NCBI RefSeq assembly: GCF_009870125.1
Contig: NC_046683.1
Span: forward strand, 4,898,001-4,962,000
Length of the DNA stretch: 64,000 bases
Direction of reading: 5' to 3'
Source of the DNA: Drosophila pseudoobscura
Lineage: Eukaryota > Arthropoda > Insecta > Diptera > Drosophilidae
Made by a program: the position numbers and the translations under genes. Below the pieces are notes generated by a model, which was not told where the DNA came from, did no database searches, and was given only the letters and a program-made list of their open reading frames with translations. Positions 51,755 through 63,844 of this stretch are shown piece after piece. Positions within the stretch are counted from its first letter, which is position 1. Each line of letters starts with the position of its first letter.

Positions 51755-52172
51755 TCAAGTCATGCCCCACGCCGATGAAGAGGCGCCTCCGTCCAGCGGC
51801 CGTTTGCCATCTGGGGGGGGATAGTTTAAGTTATTTAAGTGCCGTACGAGTGCGAATAAAGGTCAGAGCTCCCTTCTGCAATCCCAATTCAAGGTTTCGA
51901 TGGATTATCGATAGACGGAGGGTAATCGCAATCGCAATCGTTTCTTTGGTGCTCACTGATTGACTGACTGATGGCGATTGAATCAGCTGAGAGGCCCAGG
52001 GGAGCCGATTCGAGCCGAACATCCGAACGCGAGCGAGCACACACCCTCCGAAAGGACATAAAAATAGGCAAGCCGGAGCTGGAGATGGAGATGGAGCTGG
52101 AGCTCTGGTACGTCAGTCAATAATAATGCGGCTCTAATAATACGAGGCAAGGCGTGCGTCATGCCACATGTG

Positions 52173-52178
52173 TCAGTT
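52173..52178 (+). promoter_or_regulatory. Initiator (TCAGTT) upstream of the coiled-coil gene
   Basis: A perfect initiator word 40 bases before the ATG at 52213. A TATA-like ATAAAAATA lies near 52060, too far upstream to pair with it. Confidence 0.4.
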
Positions 52179-52212
52179 GCAAGTTCTGCCTTGAGCCGAA
52201 ATCACTTCGAAA

Positions 52213-52731
52213 ATGAGTGGCGCGCAAGGCGGTTGTGCGCCTGAGGCGCAGACACAGACACAGACACAGACTCCCGTCAGGGAGCACATGTTCAAGCGTC
52301 CGCCACCCTATCCCCAGCCAGAGCAGCCCCAGATACCCGAACACCTCGAGTACCAGTACACTCTGCGGGAGTACGGACTGCCCCTATGGCCCCTGCAGCG
52401 GACGCCCCACGCGAGCCATCCGCCGCCGCCCCCCCTCCCGCCGCAGATCCCCAAGGAGGAGGAGCTCGGCGCGGACCTCGGTCGGCAGGAGGCGCGGCGA
52501 CTCCAAAGGGGCCAGCTGCAGCAGAATATCAAAATCAAACAAATCCGAATGCTGCAGCGGCACATCCAGAAGAACACCATGGAAATCGAGTCCCTGCAGA
52601 ACCAAATGAAGAGCCTCGAGCTGCTGATGGCCAGACCGCCCCAGATGCAGCCCCAACTGCAGCCGCGGCCGCGGCCCCATCCCCAGCTCCGGAAGCAGCA
52701 GGCCTTCGACTTGTACCGCCCCTACATATAA
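52213..52731 (+). CDS. P/Q-rich protein with a short coiled coil, unknown function
   Basis: A single-exon frame of 172 residues. It starts with a QT repeat (QTQTQTQT), then a proline/tyrosine-rich part (KRPPPYPQPEQPQIPEHLEY, and a PPPPPLPPQIP run). A charged helix of about 55 residues follows (LQQNIKIKQIRMLQRHIQ, MEIESLQNQMKSLELLM), which has leucine/isoleucine heptad spacing and is probably a coiled coil. The C-terminus is Q/P/R-rich and ends LYRPYI. No signal peptide. AATAAA at 52777 lies 45 bases after the stop, and an initiator precedes the start. The gene sits inside the GMC cluster but shows no relation to it. I do not recognise the family. Confidence 0.72.
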   Translation: MSGAQGGCAPEAQTQTQTQTPVREHMFKRPPPYPQPEQPQIPEHLEYQYTLREYGLPLWPLQRTPHASHPPPPPLPPQIPKEEELGADLGRQEARRLQRGQLQQNIKIKQIRMLQRHIQKNTMEIESLQNQMKSLELLMARPPQMQPQLQPRPRPHPQLRKQQAFDLYRPYI

Positions 52732-52799
52732 CGCCATTATGCACCCTTAATTAGCTAGAACTATACGAATATTATCAATAAAACATATCTGGGACCTAC

Positions 52800-54507
52800 T
52801 TCGATAACAACAAACACACACAACATTTTTGTACATTTTATGGGCATTTTTCTTCGGAGAGTACTGGCCCCCCCAGCGTTTTCTTTTGAAAAATCTTTAT
52901 AACTGCCTCAAAAGTAACAGTACACGACATAATTGTATTGTATTTTTTCGGCCTGTGATCATTTATTCTAAAAAACAAAATTATTTAAAAAAAAAAAACC
53001 AAATAAATATAAAAAAATAAATAAAATTACTTCGGAAAGTAAGAGATGACACTCCCATATTTAAGTCAATTATACGGCTTTTAAATACAAACATACGAGT
53101 AGTGATATTAAATAAAATTCACTTTGAACTAAATATAAATGTTTTTAAATGTGTAAAAAAAAAAGACTTTTTTATACCCATCAAATATATTTATAGAAAT
53201 ACAAATAAAAGCATTTTTTAAAATTTAATGTATCAAATTAATGTAAAATGTTTCCTACAACATTTTTAATTTAAAAATTAAATATATTCTAATTTAGAAT
53301 AGAAATAGATTTAATTTTAATATGAAATGTATTTAATTTTAATATGAAATATAGTTCATTTAAATATGAAATATATTTAATTTATATATTGAATATATTT
53401 AATTTATATATGAAATATATTTAATTTAAATATTAAATATATTTACTAAAATATTAAATTTATATAATTTAGATATGAGATATATTTCATTTATATATGA
53501 TTATGAATTTAATTTATATATTATATGTATATTTTTAATTTAAATATGAAATTTAGTTCATTTAAATATGAAAAATATTTCATTTATATAGGAAATATAT
53601 TTAGTTAATATATGAATATGAATTTAAATATGAAATAAATTTCACAATTTCCTTTTAAATATTGACTTTTGTACAGGGGAAAAGATCAGACGGTTACTTC
53701 TAGATCTCTTCCTTTTCCATATATAATTTTTTTTGTTTATTTTTTTTAAGGATCAAGGATTTAGGATTATTTGATTCCGTTGGTGTATAATGAATAAACA
53801 AATATTTCCACCCTTGCTGCAAACTTTTAACAGTTCGGGGCTCTATATCTTTTATTCTCTGTGTGTTCTTCTCTCACTCTCCTGCGAGAGAGATGTTCTC
53901 AAAAACAAGTATCAAATACAAATCTTCATACTTCCTTCCTCATCCCTTTGAAGGGGATCTCAGCTTGGATTTAAAAATATATACCATGAGATTCGATACG
54001 GAAGTGGAAATTGTCAAAAGAAATGGTTTTCGCCTACATTTGGGAATTATTATGAAAATGTTTTGTTTCAATCTATTCCGTATTTCAATAAAATATATTT
54101 CCCAACAATTGAATATAATATATTTATTTTAGAGCGTGTTATATTTAGATTAAATATGCACCTTTTAACTGCAGTTTCTGCCACCTTCTTCTACGTGATA
54201 ACGTGCTCTGAATCGAATGAATCCAGTGAATCGAATGTCATTGCGATCTGTGCGACTGTGCCCCTCGTTGCCAATTTCCTTATGGCTTTTGTAATTTCCG
54301 ACGTGTACTCGTAATAGAGGGTGTTAGAATAATAGTCAGTGCATTCGTTTAAGCTTGTTTTGTGCTCCACAAATCACAGACTTTATTACTGAGAACTGCT
54401 TTTGGATTGTGGATGCTGTCAGAGCTCCTATCGGAGGCCAGAGGATCGACAGATGCAATACTTATGATTAAAGGTTTCGTGGACATCTGACAAGCGATCG
54501 GTGATCT
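52800..54507. other. AT-rich spacer, no supported gene
   Basis: Very AT-rich, especially 52980-53650, which is built from diverged ATATTTAATTTAAATATGAA-like units. From 53700 to 54500 the composition returns to average, but no protein is recognised. The short frames here lack domains. Confidence 0.5.
53260..53645. repeat. Diverged AT-rich tandem repeat (AATATGAAATATATTTAATTT-like)
   Basis: Units containing ATGAAATATATTTAATTT recur roughly every 20-30 bases with many changes. It looks like an old AT satellite-like array, with no coding content. Confidence 0.65.
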
Positions 54508-54735
54508 ATGGAACCTCTTCGAAGGTCCCTTGACATCCGAGACACCACTGCTCCCGGGGTGGTCTGTAGGACACCCAAGGGTCAGCGGGTCACCTACAAA
54601 ACACTCTTGACTACCGGCATTCGCAGATACGAGCAGCAGATTAAGATAAATCGAAATCCACTCGCCATAAACTCGTACATGGGCTCAATCCCCTCAAACA
54701 GGGCTAATCAGGAACCGAGTAGCAGCCATCGATAG
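54508..54735 (+). CDS. Possible small basic protein (75 residues), unrecognised
   Basis: An open frame with ordinary amino-acid composition (TPKGQRVTYKTLLTTGIRRY, then KINRNPLAINSYMGS), basic and without a signal peptide. It is not low complexity. It lies upstream of GMC gene G. The absence of an obvious promoter or polyadenylation signal keeps confidence low; it may be a chance frame. Confidence 0.25.
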   Translation: MEPLRRSLDIRDTTAPGVVCRTPKGQRVTYKTLLTTGIRRYEQQIKINRNPLAINSYMGSIPSNRANQEPSSSHR

Positions 54736-54763
54736 TCGCGGAACATATAGCATGGCCTCCGTA

Positions 54764-54817
54764 AAGATAAAGATACAGATACAGATACAGGCAAAGATAA
54801 AGATAGAGATAAAGATA
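54764..54817. promoter_or_regulatory. Cluster of GATA words upstream of GMC gene G
   Basis: Eight AGATA words (AGATAA, AGATAC, AGATAG) occur within about 55 bases, in direct repetition. Reverse-oriented TTATCA sites follow at 54852 and near 54900, and GATAAG at 54969. GATA factors drive midgut and fat-body genes in flies. A simple-repeat origin is equally possible. Confidence 0.35.
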
Positions 54818-55287
54818 GCCGAAAGCAAGCCGTGGCACGCCGCAGAGGCACTTATCAGAGGAGCACATAGCTTCTAATTCTGTTCTGGGTCGCTCGGGTT
54901 TATCACAGCCGATTAGCTAATCTTCCGCCAGTCTCTGCTTGGGCTCTGCCTCTGCCTCTGCCACGGCTTTGATAAGGGGGAGTGCCGCCGGTGCGCTGGG
55001 GGAAGGTGCGTCTAATTTATGTGGAACAACAAATGCAAATGTGATTTACGGCCAGGCGAGGGGCCGTAGCCGGGGCCGAAGCAGAGGCAGCGACGCAGCC
55101 GGCATACAAAGCCCAAACGAATCGCGTCCGTACAAATTCCGGCCGTTCTGCGGCCAGGCCAAACAGTCGCGCACGGGCAACGCCAGAAAGCGAACGCCAT
55201 CGCTTGATACTCAGTACCGACGAATTCAGGGATACTCAATACTCAATACTCAATCGAGAGCTCCTCCTCCTCCTCCTCCGCAGAGAC

Positions 55288-57694
55288 ATGGAGTACCTCA
55301 GCGCCCAGTGCGCCGCCCGCTCGGCGGGTCCGGCCAATACCCTGATGTCGCTGCTGGTGCACACGCTGATCTCCAAATACTGCGATCTCAGCGCCCAGCA
55401 GCAGTGGCCCCTGGACCAGGGCGACTGGCTGGAGCAGGAGGGCGGCTTCGAGGGGGACTACGACTTCATTGTGGTGGGATCGGGCAGCTCCGGGTCTGTG
55501 GTGGCCGGCCGCCTGGCGGAGCAGTCCAATTGGCGCGTCCTTCTGCTGGAGGCGGGCGGGGATCCGCCCATCGAGACGGAGTTCGTGGCCTGGCACATGG
55601 CCACACAGTTCTCCGACTGGGACTGGCAGTACCACACAGAGCCGAACGGACGCGCCTGCATGGCCATGGAGGGCGAGAGCTGCCACTGGCCGAGGGGCAA
55701 GATGCTGGGCGGCACGAACGGCATGAATGCGATGATCTACGCCCGCGGCACGCGCTTCGACTTCGACGACTGGGAGGCGCGCGGCAATCCCGGATGGGGC
55801 TACGACCAGGTGCTGGAGCACTTCCGCAAGGCCGAGGACCTGCGCTCCACCAAGCCGGGCTACAAGCCGGGCGATCACGGCGTCGGCGGGCCCATGGGCC
55901 TCAACAACTACGTCTCCGACAACGAGTTCCGCACCACCATCCGGGCCGGCATGCAGGAGATGGGCTACGGCAGCGCCCCCGACTTCACCGAGGGCTCCTA
56001 CGTCGGCCAGATGGACATCCTGGGCACCCAGGACGGCGGACGACGCATCACCACCGCTCGCTCCCACCTGCGCAAGGACACGCCCAATCTGCACATCCTG
56101 CGCCACGCCCACGTCAAGCGACTCAACCTCAACAAGGAGAACCGCGCCGAGAGCGTCACCTTCGAGCATCGCGAAAAGAAGGAGTACACGGCCCGTGCCC
56201 GCAAGGAGATCATCCTGTGCGCCGGCGCCATCGGCTCCCCCCAGATCCTGCTCCTCTCAGGTAAGCTGCAAGGTCATCCAGCTCCAGTTCCAGCTCCAGA
56301 TCCAGGGCCAGGGCCACGCTTCTCAGGCTCCGTTCGGCAGCCAACGATACGATTAGATAGGGGAAGCACAGTTTATGGCATCTGATATACGTATCAGCCC
56401 CAAACAACGCTCCAAAAAAGTCACATTGGCAAGGTCAATTGATGATTGGTCGGTCAGCCAGTACAGAACTATATATTCCGTGCAGATAAGCCCAGTAAAG
56501 TCGCCGTGGAAAGATTGAGGAGTGGAAAGTTCGGCACTTAAAGCGATCCGATGAGAACCAGAAGCCAACCTCATGGCCAAAGAAATCTTTGTCACAGTTC
56601 ATGACGATTTAAAGGGGTATCTTAGAAGTATTACCAAAAGAATCCAAGAATAGGAGGGGTCCCTTAAAGCACCCAAGCGACCACCTGAGCAAGCCCAAAG
56701 TTTTTCATTAGGAAAGGCCATTAGAGATAGCTTTTAAAGCGTTCTTTGAGTATTCCGATATCATGATAATAGCCATATTAATCACAATCCCATTTCGCCA
56801 GGCATTGGACCCGCTGATCATCTGAAGGAAGTGGGTATCCCGGTCAAACTGGACCTGCCCGTGGGCCACAACCTGAAGGACCATGCCAGCCTGCCGGTCA
56901 TCTTCCAGATCGACAAGTCGACGGCCCGCAAGCCCACGGAGGAGGAGCTGGTGGACTCCATGTACAACCTGCTGATGGGGCGCTACAGCAAGCTGCTGCA
57001 CCACGAGGCCACCGCCCTGACGGGCTTCATCAATACGACCTCGTTGGAGGGTCCCAATCCGGACATCCAGACGACCAACTTCTTCAGCCTGATGCAGAGT
57101 CCGGAGCTGAAGGGCTACGTGGCAGCCACCGGCTTCAACAGTCGCGTGGCCAAGAGCATACTGTCCGCCAACCAGAACTCCAACACGTACATCACGTACC
57201 TGCTGCACCTGAAGCCCTTCTCCGCGGGCCGCCTGCAGCTGCAGTCGAAGAACTTCTTGGATGCGCCGCTCATCGATCCCGGCTACATGACCGACGAACG
57301 GGACGTGGACACCTACATCCGGGCACTGAACATCTACAAGCGGCTGCCCGAGACGAAGGCCTTCAGCGAGCGCGAGGCGTCGCTGCACAAGATCGATCTG
57401 TCGGCCTGCAACAATATCCCCTACCAGTCGGACGACTACTGGCGCTGCTACATCCGTCACATGACCACCACCGTCTACCATCCGGTGGGCACCACCAAGA
57501 TGGGTCCCGCCGGCGATCCCACGGCCGTCGTGGACGCACGTCTCAGGGTCCATGGCGCCAAGGGCTTGCGCGTGATTGATGCCAGCATCATGCCCGACAT
57601 TGTGGGGGCCAACACGAACGCGGCCTGCATCATGATCGGCGAGAAGGGTGCCGACATGATCAAGGAGGATTATCTGAAGCATACCGAGCTATAA
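55288..57694 (+). CDS. GMC oxidoreductase G, two exons
   Basis: Exons 55288-56260 and 56802-57694 join in phase 1 over a 541-base intron and encode 621 residues. The N-terminus ([28 protein letters not shown]) resembles that of gene E, with two cysteines around a hydrophobic helix. FAD fold [23 protein letters not shown], signature 1 [19 protein letters not shown] and signature 2 [14 protein letters not shown] (split by the intron) are present. The catalytic segment is [10 protein letters not shown] with His551 and GANTNAA with Asn595. AATAAA at 57757. The intron lies in the middle of signature 2, a position different from those in genes A and E. The start follows GCAGAGAC and gives the usual family length. 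Confidence 0.94.
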
Positions 57695-57769
57695 GCAACA
57701 AGCTCAACGATATTCTTAGCATAGATGTACCTACGTTTTTTTTTCTGTTTTTTATTAATAAATATATGG

Positions 57770-60700
57770 TTAACATCTGAACGATTGCAAAAGTACACTT
57801 TGTATGCCATTGAACCTCATAGAGAATGGATCAACATTCGCCTGTACAGGGAAACTATTTTTGAAATTCCGCTCAGATCCCGCCAACATTCCGCCATTTC
57901 TACACGTATTTGACACACGTACTACATTGATTGAACAGAGCATTTCACATGATCCACATGATCAGTTCAGTGCTGCTCAAACCCGAAACTAAATGGGTTT
58001 AGACCTTGGCTAAGCTGGAGTGGTCACAGATGGTTCGTTTCTTGACTACCAAAATGGTTTGTTTCTTGGCTAAGGTAACACGTATACGCAGTGTTATACG
58101 GGTGCCTGAGTTACAGATTTACAGGAACTAAAACAAACAAATTGATGGCTGATCTTTAAAGAGCATCTCAAACTGTTGTAAACTATTTGCAGAGGCCCTC
58201 CATGTGTTATTTGCTACTCGAGATGATTTTTAGCCCCGAAAACACCAGGAAGGAAGGCCTCTCTGAATACAATCTACCCTTATATATGCTTCTTACGAGA
58301 ATATATACTCCCACAACAGCTGTCCTTAACCTTAACCGGAGGCTGCGTGATCTGGACTACGACCCAGAGTGGAATTTATTGGCAAATCATCATCAGCCCT
58401 ATTAGCTTTGCCGGGCTATTGTGGCTGCCGGCCGCTGCCCCTCAGCTCGTTCCATTTTGATTGACAGCTTTCACTTTTCGCTCGGTTTTGCGTAGAGCAT
58501 TTTCGGCAAATGGCTGATTACCGATTGCCACTCATTGCCCACTGGCCATGCCCCCCCAACGGACGGAGTGTCAGGCGCCACGGAGCGTGCCGCGCCGCAG
58601 CGTTTTTCGGTGTTCATCTAATGGCTTTTGCCGTGCATACCAAAATAATCATAATTAATTGTTGGCCCCCACTGGGGGCTAGTGGGTGGTGTGGCCCAAA
58701 GGGGACACAATTATGCAATGAAAGTGTGAATAGCTTTGCTGATTGATAAAAGCAATAATTGGATTCCAGTGGCACACCTTTGGCAAGTAAATTGAAAAGG
58801 TTAGCGACTAGGTTAGCTTGCTATTGTATATTTCTGACAGAATATTCCTCTGGAACTATATTACTAAATGTATTAATCAGCAGCTCCTTAATCGCCTTCG
58901 GGGATCACTCCTTCCTCCCCATCGAAACGACGAAATTCAATTTGGAAATCATAATTTAATTGATAGTTGCGCTCAGTGTTAAAGGTCGACACTCCCCTGC
59001 TCCGCCACCCCCCGCCCTTCCATTGCGGAACAATTAGCAGGCGGCAGGGCACGTAATAAGCGACTCTCACTGCAAGACACCAGGTAGCAAATGGAATCCA
59101 ATTAAACGAAATCACTCAAGATGTGTGACCGAGATAGAGGGGGGGCAGCCCTGGGAATGACGCCAGCAAAAAATAGTACCCACCATTTAGGCAAGTGATT
59201 AGATGAATGATGCTCTTCGGCTGCCTCGCTTGCCGTTGAAGTAGCCCGCTGCTGTCTGCAGCCCACATCCATCCAGCATGTGGCGTATGGCGTATGGTGT
59301 GCGGCACACGTAGGGCAGCAAAGTCGGCCACACTCGGCTGCCGACGAGATGTACGCGCCGAGATAGAGACTGGAGATGGGAGCGTGACTAGGCTATCGAT
59401 ACTCACGATATATGGAGTTTTAGGGGACTTCAAAAGGAGTAAATTTGTTCTCTCGTTAGATCGGAGGGACCATCTTGTGCCTTCTAGTGCCATGGTTGCC
59501 CTCACGAGCCCATCGCTGGGAGAGCAACGTGCCACTTGCTGATATTACTACATAAATGGCTTCGTTTAATGAAGTTCATTTTGTTTCAGTGAGTCAAGTA
59601 CACAGATGACACAGCACTAGGCCCCAGCAGGCAAACACCGAACGGGTCCACCGATGGTCGATGGAGCCAAGTGTTATGTCAGCCTCTCGCATTCAGCTTT
59701 CTTCCAGAGGGACGTAAGTAGATCTCTTGGACGCCTCTTCACTTTGTTTTTGGCCAAATTATGAGCAGCTTAGTGCCTTCTACTATTTTCACTTTTAATT
59801 GCCCGCGAGCTAAAATTTGTTTGTTGATTGGGCAACCCAAGCGCGCCCCGTTCCATCAGGGGACTCTGTAAGTGCCGGAAACTGTCGGCCATAAGGCCCA
59901 AGTGCGCGATGCGCCAAGTAAATTGCAATTGTGGCGGAACTCGTTGATTGTATTGGGCTAAAGGGCCATGGGGCTATGGGGTTACAGGCCTGGGAACCGA
60001 GAGATGGAAAACAGGAGATTTATGGTCGGGACCACTCGTCAGGAGTTGCATTAGGTTATTTATTAACGACTCCTTGGCTGCCATAAACCAAAGGCATTCC
60101 CAAGATCCATCACAGCCCTTGACCGTACTAGGCCCTGGGGTTGGGCCTCGCCTAGGGCCAAGAGTATCGTCATCAAGGCAAGACGAAACACAAACAAACG
60201 ATAGAGACCGAGTGACACAACTCATTGTAGAGTTTGACAAGTTTATTTTTTTTGGCCTTTCGGAAGGGCGGGAGGCGAGCGAGTTTCCTCAAATATTTTC
60301 GCACGGGAAAACTCCGAGTTGGCTTGACCTTGCCCCATTAGCGATAGGAAACCCAAACAGAAAACAGAAGAAACAAACTTGCGATATATCAAACGATCGT
60401 CACATCATGGCTCCGATAATTTTCGGGCATTATATTTTGTGCGACTTTCGTCAGAGAGGGAGAGGGGTAGAGAGAGAGAGGGGTGGGTGGAAGTAGAGCA
60501 ACATACTTGTACGTTTTCGAGCTCTGATTGGGACAGCTGCGATTTCGATGATTGTGCCAAAGCAAAGCCTCAAACACTGTGCCGCACGGCACGGCACAAG
60601 CTTGCGATTAGAATTGCTGTGAAATTGATTTTGTGGCTCCGAAACGGTTTAACATCTCCGATTGGTTCGACACCTGCACAGCCATAGATCACTGGCCAGG

Positions 60701-63398
60701 TCATAGAAGCAGCCGCAGAGCCGTAAACGCAGCGTTGACGCATCGACACGCTCCAGATCGATATCTATAGAATATATAGAAACAGTACGAGTTCCTGGGT
60801 GGAATACAATGATTTCTACAGTGATTTCTCGCTCTATTACTTGAAAGCTAGTGAGCCGGGGTAGGCAGGATGCACAGAAGGCTAAGAAAGGTGCACATAT
60901 GTATGTATCCTATAGATCATATATCCATCCTATATGGAACTCTTAGTAAGTCGGAGCAGTTACAGTTTCCGTTTAAGACGGGAAACGGAACCCATTATAT
61001 GGTTGCATTTATCCACCACCGATGTCTGTCTTTAAAGACCAAAAATACTTGTTTTTTTCTTAATAGTTATCCCCATTTTGGATTGCTCGTGATTTGACAA
61101 TTGCTTGGCCCACAATCTGTTCAGCGATGGTTACAAAAAAAAACAACAAAAACCGGTTAAACCATCCATACAAGTAATGTCTGAAATTTCACTTGAATCG
61201 CCGCCGTTTTGATTGAACTCTTGTTCAATGCCAAGCCAAAATCAATGGATGATATCGGTTCTGCCTGCTGCTCTCTCTCTTTGCTCCTCTGCTCGTGTCA
61301 GGTGGCTTACGTGAGCAGATTCAACTACACAGCGGGCGGGGGGGGGGCGGCCTGACTGCCTGAGTGACTGCCTTACTGGAGAGCGCACATAACTGTCAAG
61401 CGAGCATGAAGGTCGTCTGTGAAGTAAGCCACAAGCCACAAGCCGCAAGAAGCGGGGCACGTGAAAACCACTGGCAAAGCCAGGGCGAGGCAGGAGCTGC
61501 TGGCTGCTGGCTGGTGGCTGGTGCTAGTGGTCCACCACGTAACCGTTTCGCAACCACACACAGCCACCGCAATCACATTGGCAAACCGCCAAGGAACCGG
61601 GCAAAAAGAGAGCGAGAGCGCCAAACGGTTGTCAGCAGCAGCGTTGGCCAAGCAGGATGCCCGTGAGGCAGAGCCCAGCAGGAGAGCAGAACAGGAGAGA
61701 ACAGGAGGACAGGAGCACATGTCATCACCATGCGCACACGGAGAACGGGCTCCGATAAAGTGCTCTGTGTCATATGACGCGTTCGCGTGACTGTCAGGGG
61801 AGTACGGGCCGTGGCAGAGCGCACATGTCATCCGTATACGAGTGCATATCATTTGGCCGATGACGCGTTCGCGTGACAGGCCAGCCCCCAAAGCAAGCCA
61901 AGTGTGCATTATGTCTTATCCAATCAGGAACAGAATGACAGCGAGAGTGAACTTGGCCTACAGCCCGCCTGCAGCCCCAGCAGGAGCCCAAGCAATCAGC
62001 ACACAAGATTTGGGGGTTATCCAAGCGGGATACACGTGCCTGGTAGTATTCCGATCACGCGAAAGAGTAACGATGGTCACATTGGCTGTACTCGTTACAG
62101 TTTTTGCATAATACTCGTAAGAGTATCAACGAGAGTAACGTACATCGATGCAAGACCTCTTAGGACTTTCCTAGATGAAAAGTTGGAACATAAGAGCATG
62201 GCTTTGAAGGAATAGCTTCAGTTCTTAGCCTATCTATTACTGCATAGAGTGCATCTATTAAGGCACTAGTGTGTGGACTGTACACACGTCTCGTTATCGC
62301 TGTTTTGGTACTGGCATGCAAGAACTACTTCTGGTGGCCGACTTGTGAGAGAGAGACCCCAGGAGCGCCATTGGCCGAAATGGTAAGCGTTTTGCAATGC
62401 CAAAGCCAGCGCACACGCTCAGCCGCAACAAAAGCACAAAAGGAGAGCCCCAGCTAGCCGAAGCCTTGGATACCCTTCAAAATATGGAGTCTACTACACA
62501 CAGCGATTTTTAACTGAAACCGATCGGGTCTGCTCTTCGAAAGGGTATGCAGAAACCGCAAGAAAGACACAAAGAGACACAAAGATGGCCAGGGAGGGAA
62601 AGAGAGGCAAAGAGTACGTACAGCGCACATGCTCTCTGCCGCCGTCGCCGCCGGCGTCGCCGTCGTAACCGCAACAGAAGCAGCGCAAAAGGAGCCCCCA
62701 ATAGCAAAACGGGAACGCATGGCTGGGGCCAAAGCTGCTGCACGGCACGGCACATGCGCAACTGATCGCTGCCGCTGCCGCTGCTGCTGCCTCTGCCAGC
62801 GCCTTGCAACAAGAAAGCTTGCAGTCCCCCCCCTGGTCGCCCGGCCAAAAGCAGCAAAGACAAAAACGTCGCACACGAGTTGCTTTTGTGGCTCAGAAGA
62901 GCAGCGACAGCCAGACGAGGCGGATGGCCTAAACGAAACGAAGAGCGACGCGCGGCCCAAAAGAAAACAAACACAAGCCACAAAATTTCTATTACAATTG
63001 ATATTTATTTTTGCGTCTGTTGAATTTTGTGTTTAGTGAGTGCGTATTTTTTGTGTGGATTTTTTGCTTTGTTTTTTGGTGTTTTTTTTTGCCTCAATGT
63101 GTGCGCCGAATGAAAGTGCAACAACAACAGCAACAACAACAGCAACAGAAGTGAACGCGAACGTGATTGTGAACGTGACTGCGCCTGCCACTGCCACTGT
63201 GCCACTGTGATCGTGACGAGCGAATGAAAGTGTGCCAGGCTTTGGCTTTCGATACATTCTGAGCGGGAAAGTACAGAGATCCAAAGAGGACAAGTTCAAG
63301 CCCGTAGAAGGCCACCCCGCAGTTCCCAGCCACAAACACCCCCAATCCAGACCCAGACCCAAACCCAAACCCGAACCCGAGCCCCATTCAGATCCAGA
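57770..63398. other. Spacer upstream of GMC gene H, no supported gene
   Basis: About 5.6 kb without a recognised protein. It includes GA/GT-rich patches, a run of G near 61336-61348, repeated words at 61715-61877, and CCG/CAG-rich sequence from 62630. The last 300 bases contain CAACAG repeats and look like the 5' untranslated region of gene H. Confidence 0.45.
61715..61877. repeat. Paired direct repeats with a TGACGCGTTCGCGTGAC word
   Basis: TGACGCGTTCGCGTGAC occurs at 61775-61791 and again at 61861-61877. GCACATGTCATC also occurs twice, at 61715 and 61821, in the same order. The blocks therefore look like an old partial tandem duplication in which only these words stayed identical. Confidence 0.75.
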
Positions 63399-63844
63399 AT
63401 GGTTGTTGTTCCCGCTCTGGGCGCCGCCGCCGTATCGGTGGGTGGCCTACTGTTTAAGGCCAGCAGCGCCGCCTCGGCGGGCGCGGCCGCCGTGGGGGCC
63501 TCCCAGCTGGGCCTGGCCATAGCCGCAGCCATCAAGCTGGCCACCGCCGTCGTGGGCGTGGGCCGGCTGACCATCCTGCCGTTCCTGATAGCGGCCATCG
63601 CGTACTACAACTACGACCTGTTCGACCCGGAGAACCGGCCCTTCAATGTGCCGCAGGTGGACCAGGCGTACGACTTCATCATCATTGGCGGCGGATCGGC
63701 GGGCACTGTGCTCGCCTCGCGCCTCTCCGAGATCAGCCACTGGAAGATACTGCTGCTGGAGGCCGGCGGCCACGAGACGGACATATCGGATGTGCCGCTC
63801 CTATCGCTCTATTTGCACAAAAGCAAAATGGACTGGAAGTATCG
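63399..63844 (+). CDS. GMC oxidoreductase H, first coding exon (gene runs off window)
   Basis: The first exon encodes 148 residues and ends at a consensus donor, CG|GTGAGT. The N-terminus is alanine/glycine-rich with two hydrophobic stretches, the second (LTILPFLIAAIAYYNYDLFD) resembling the anchor of gene A. FAD fold IIGGGSAGTVLASRL and LLLEAGGHE follow. The exon stops after MDWKYR, about eleven residues before the intron position in gene A. The start follows GATCCAGA and is the first in-frame ATG consistent with the family. The FAD and substrate domains lie beyond 64 kb. The remaining bases to 64000 are intron. Confidence 0.88.

Noticed and set aside
54939..56264. 441-codon plus-strand frame overlapping GMC gene G
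   Set aside because: Out of frame with the GMC protein and rich in G, R, P and H as expected of a shifted GC-rich frame.
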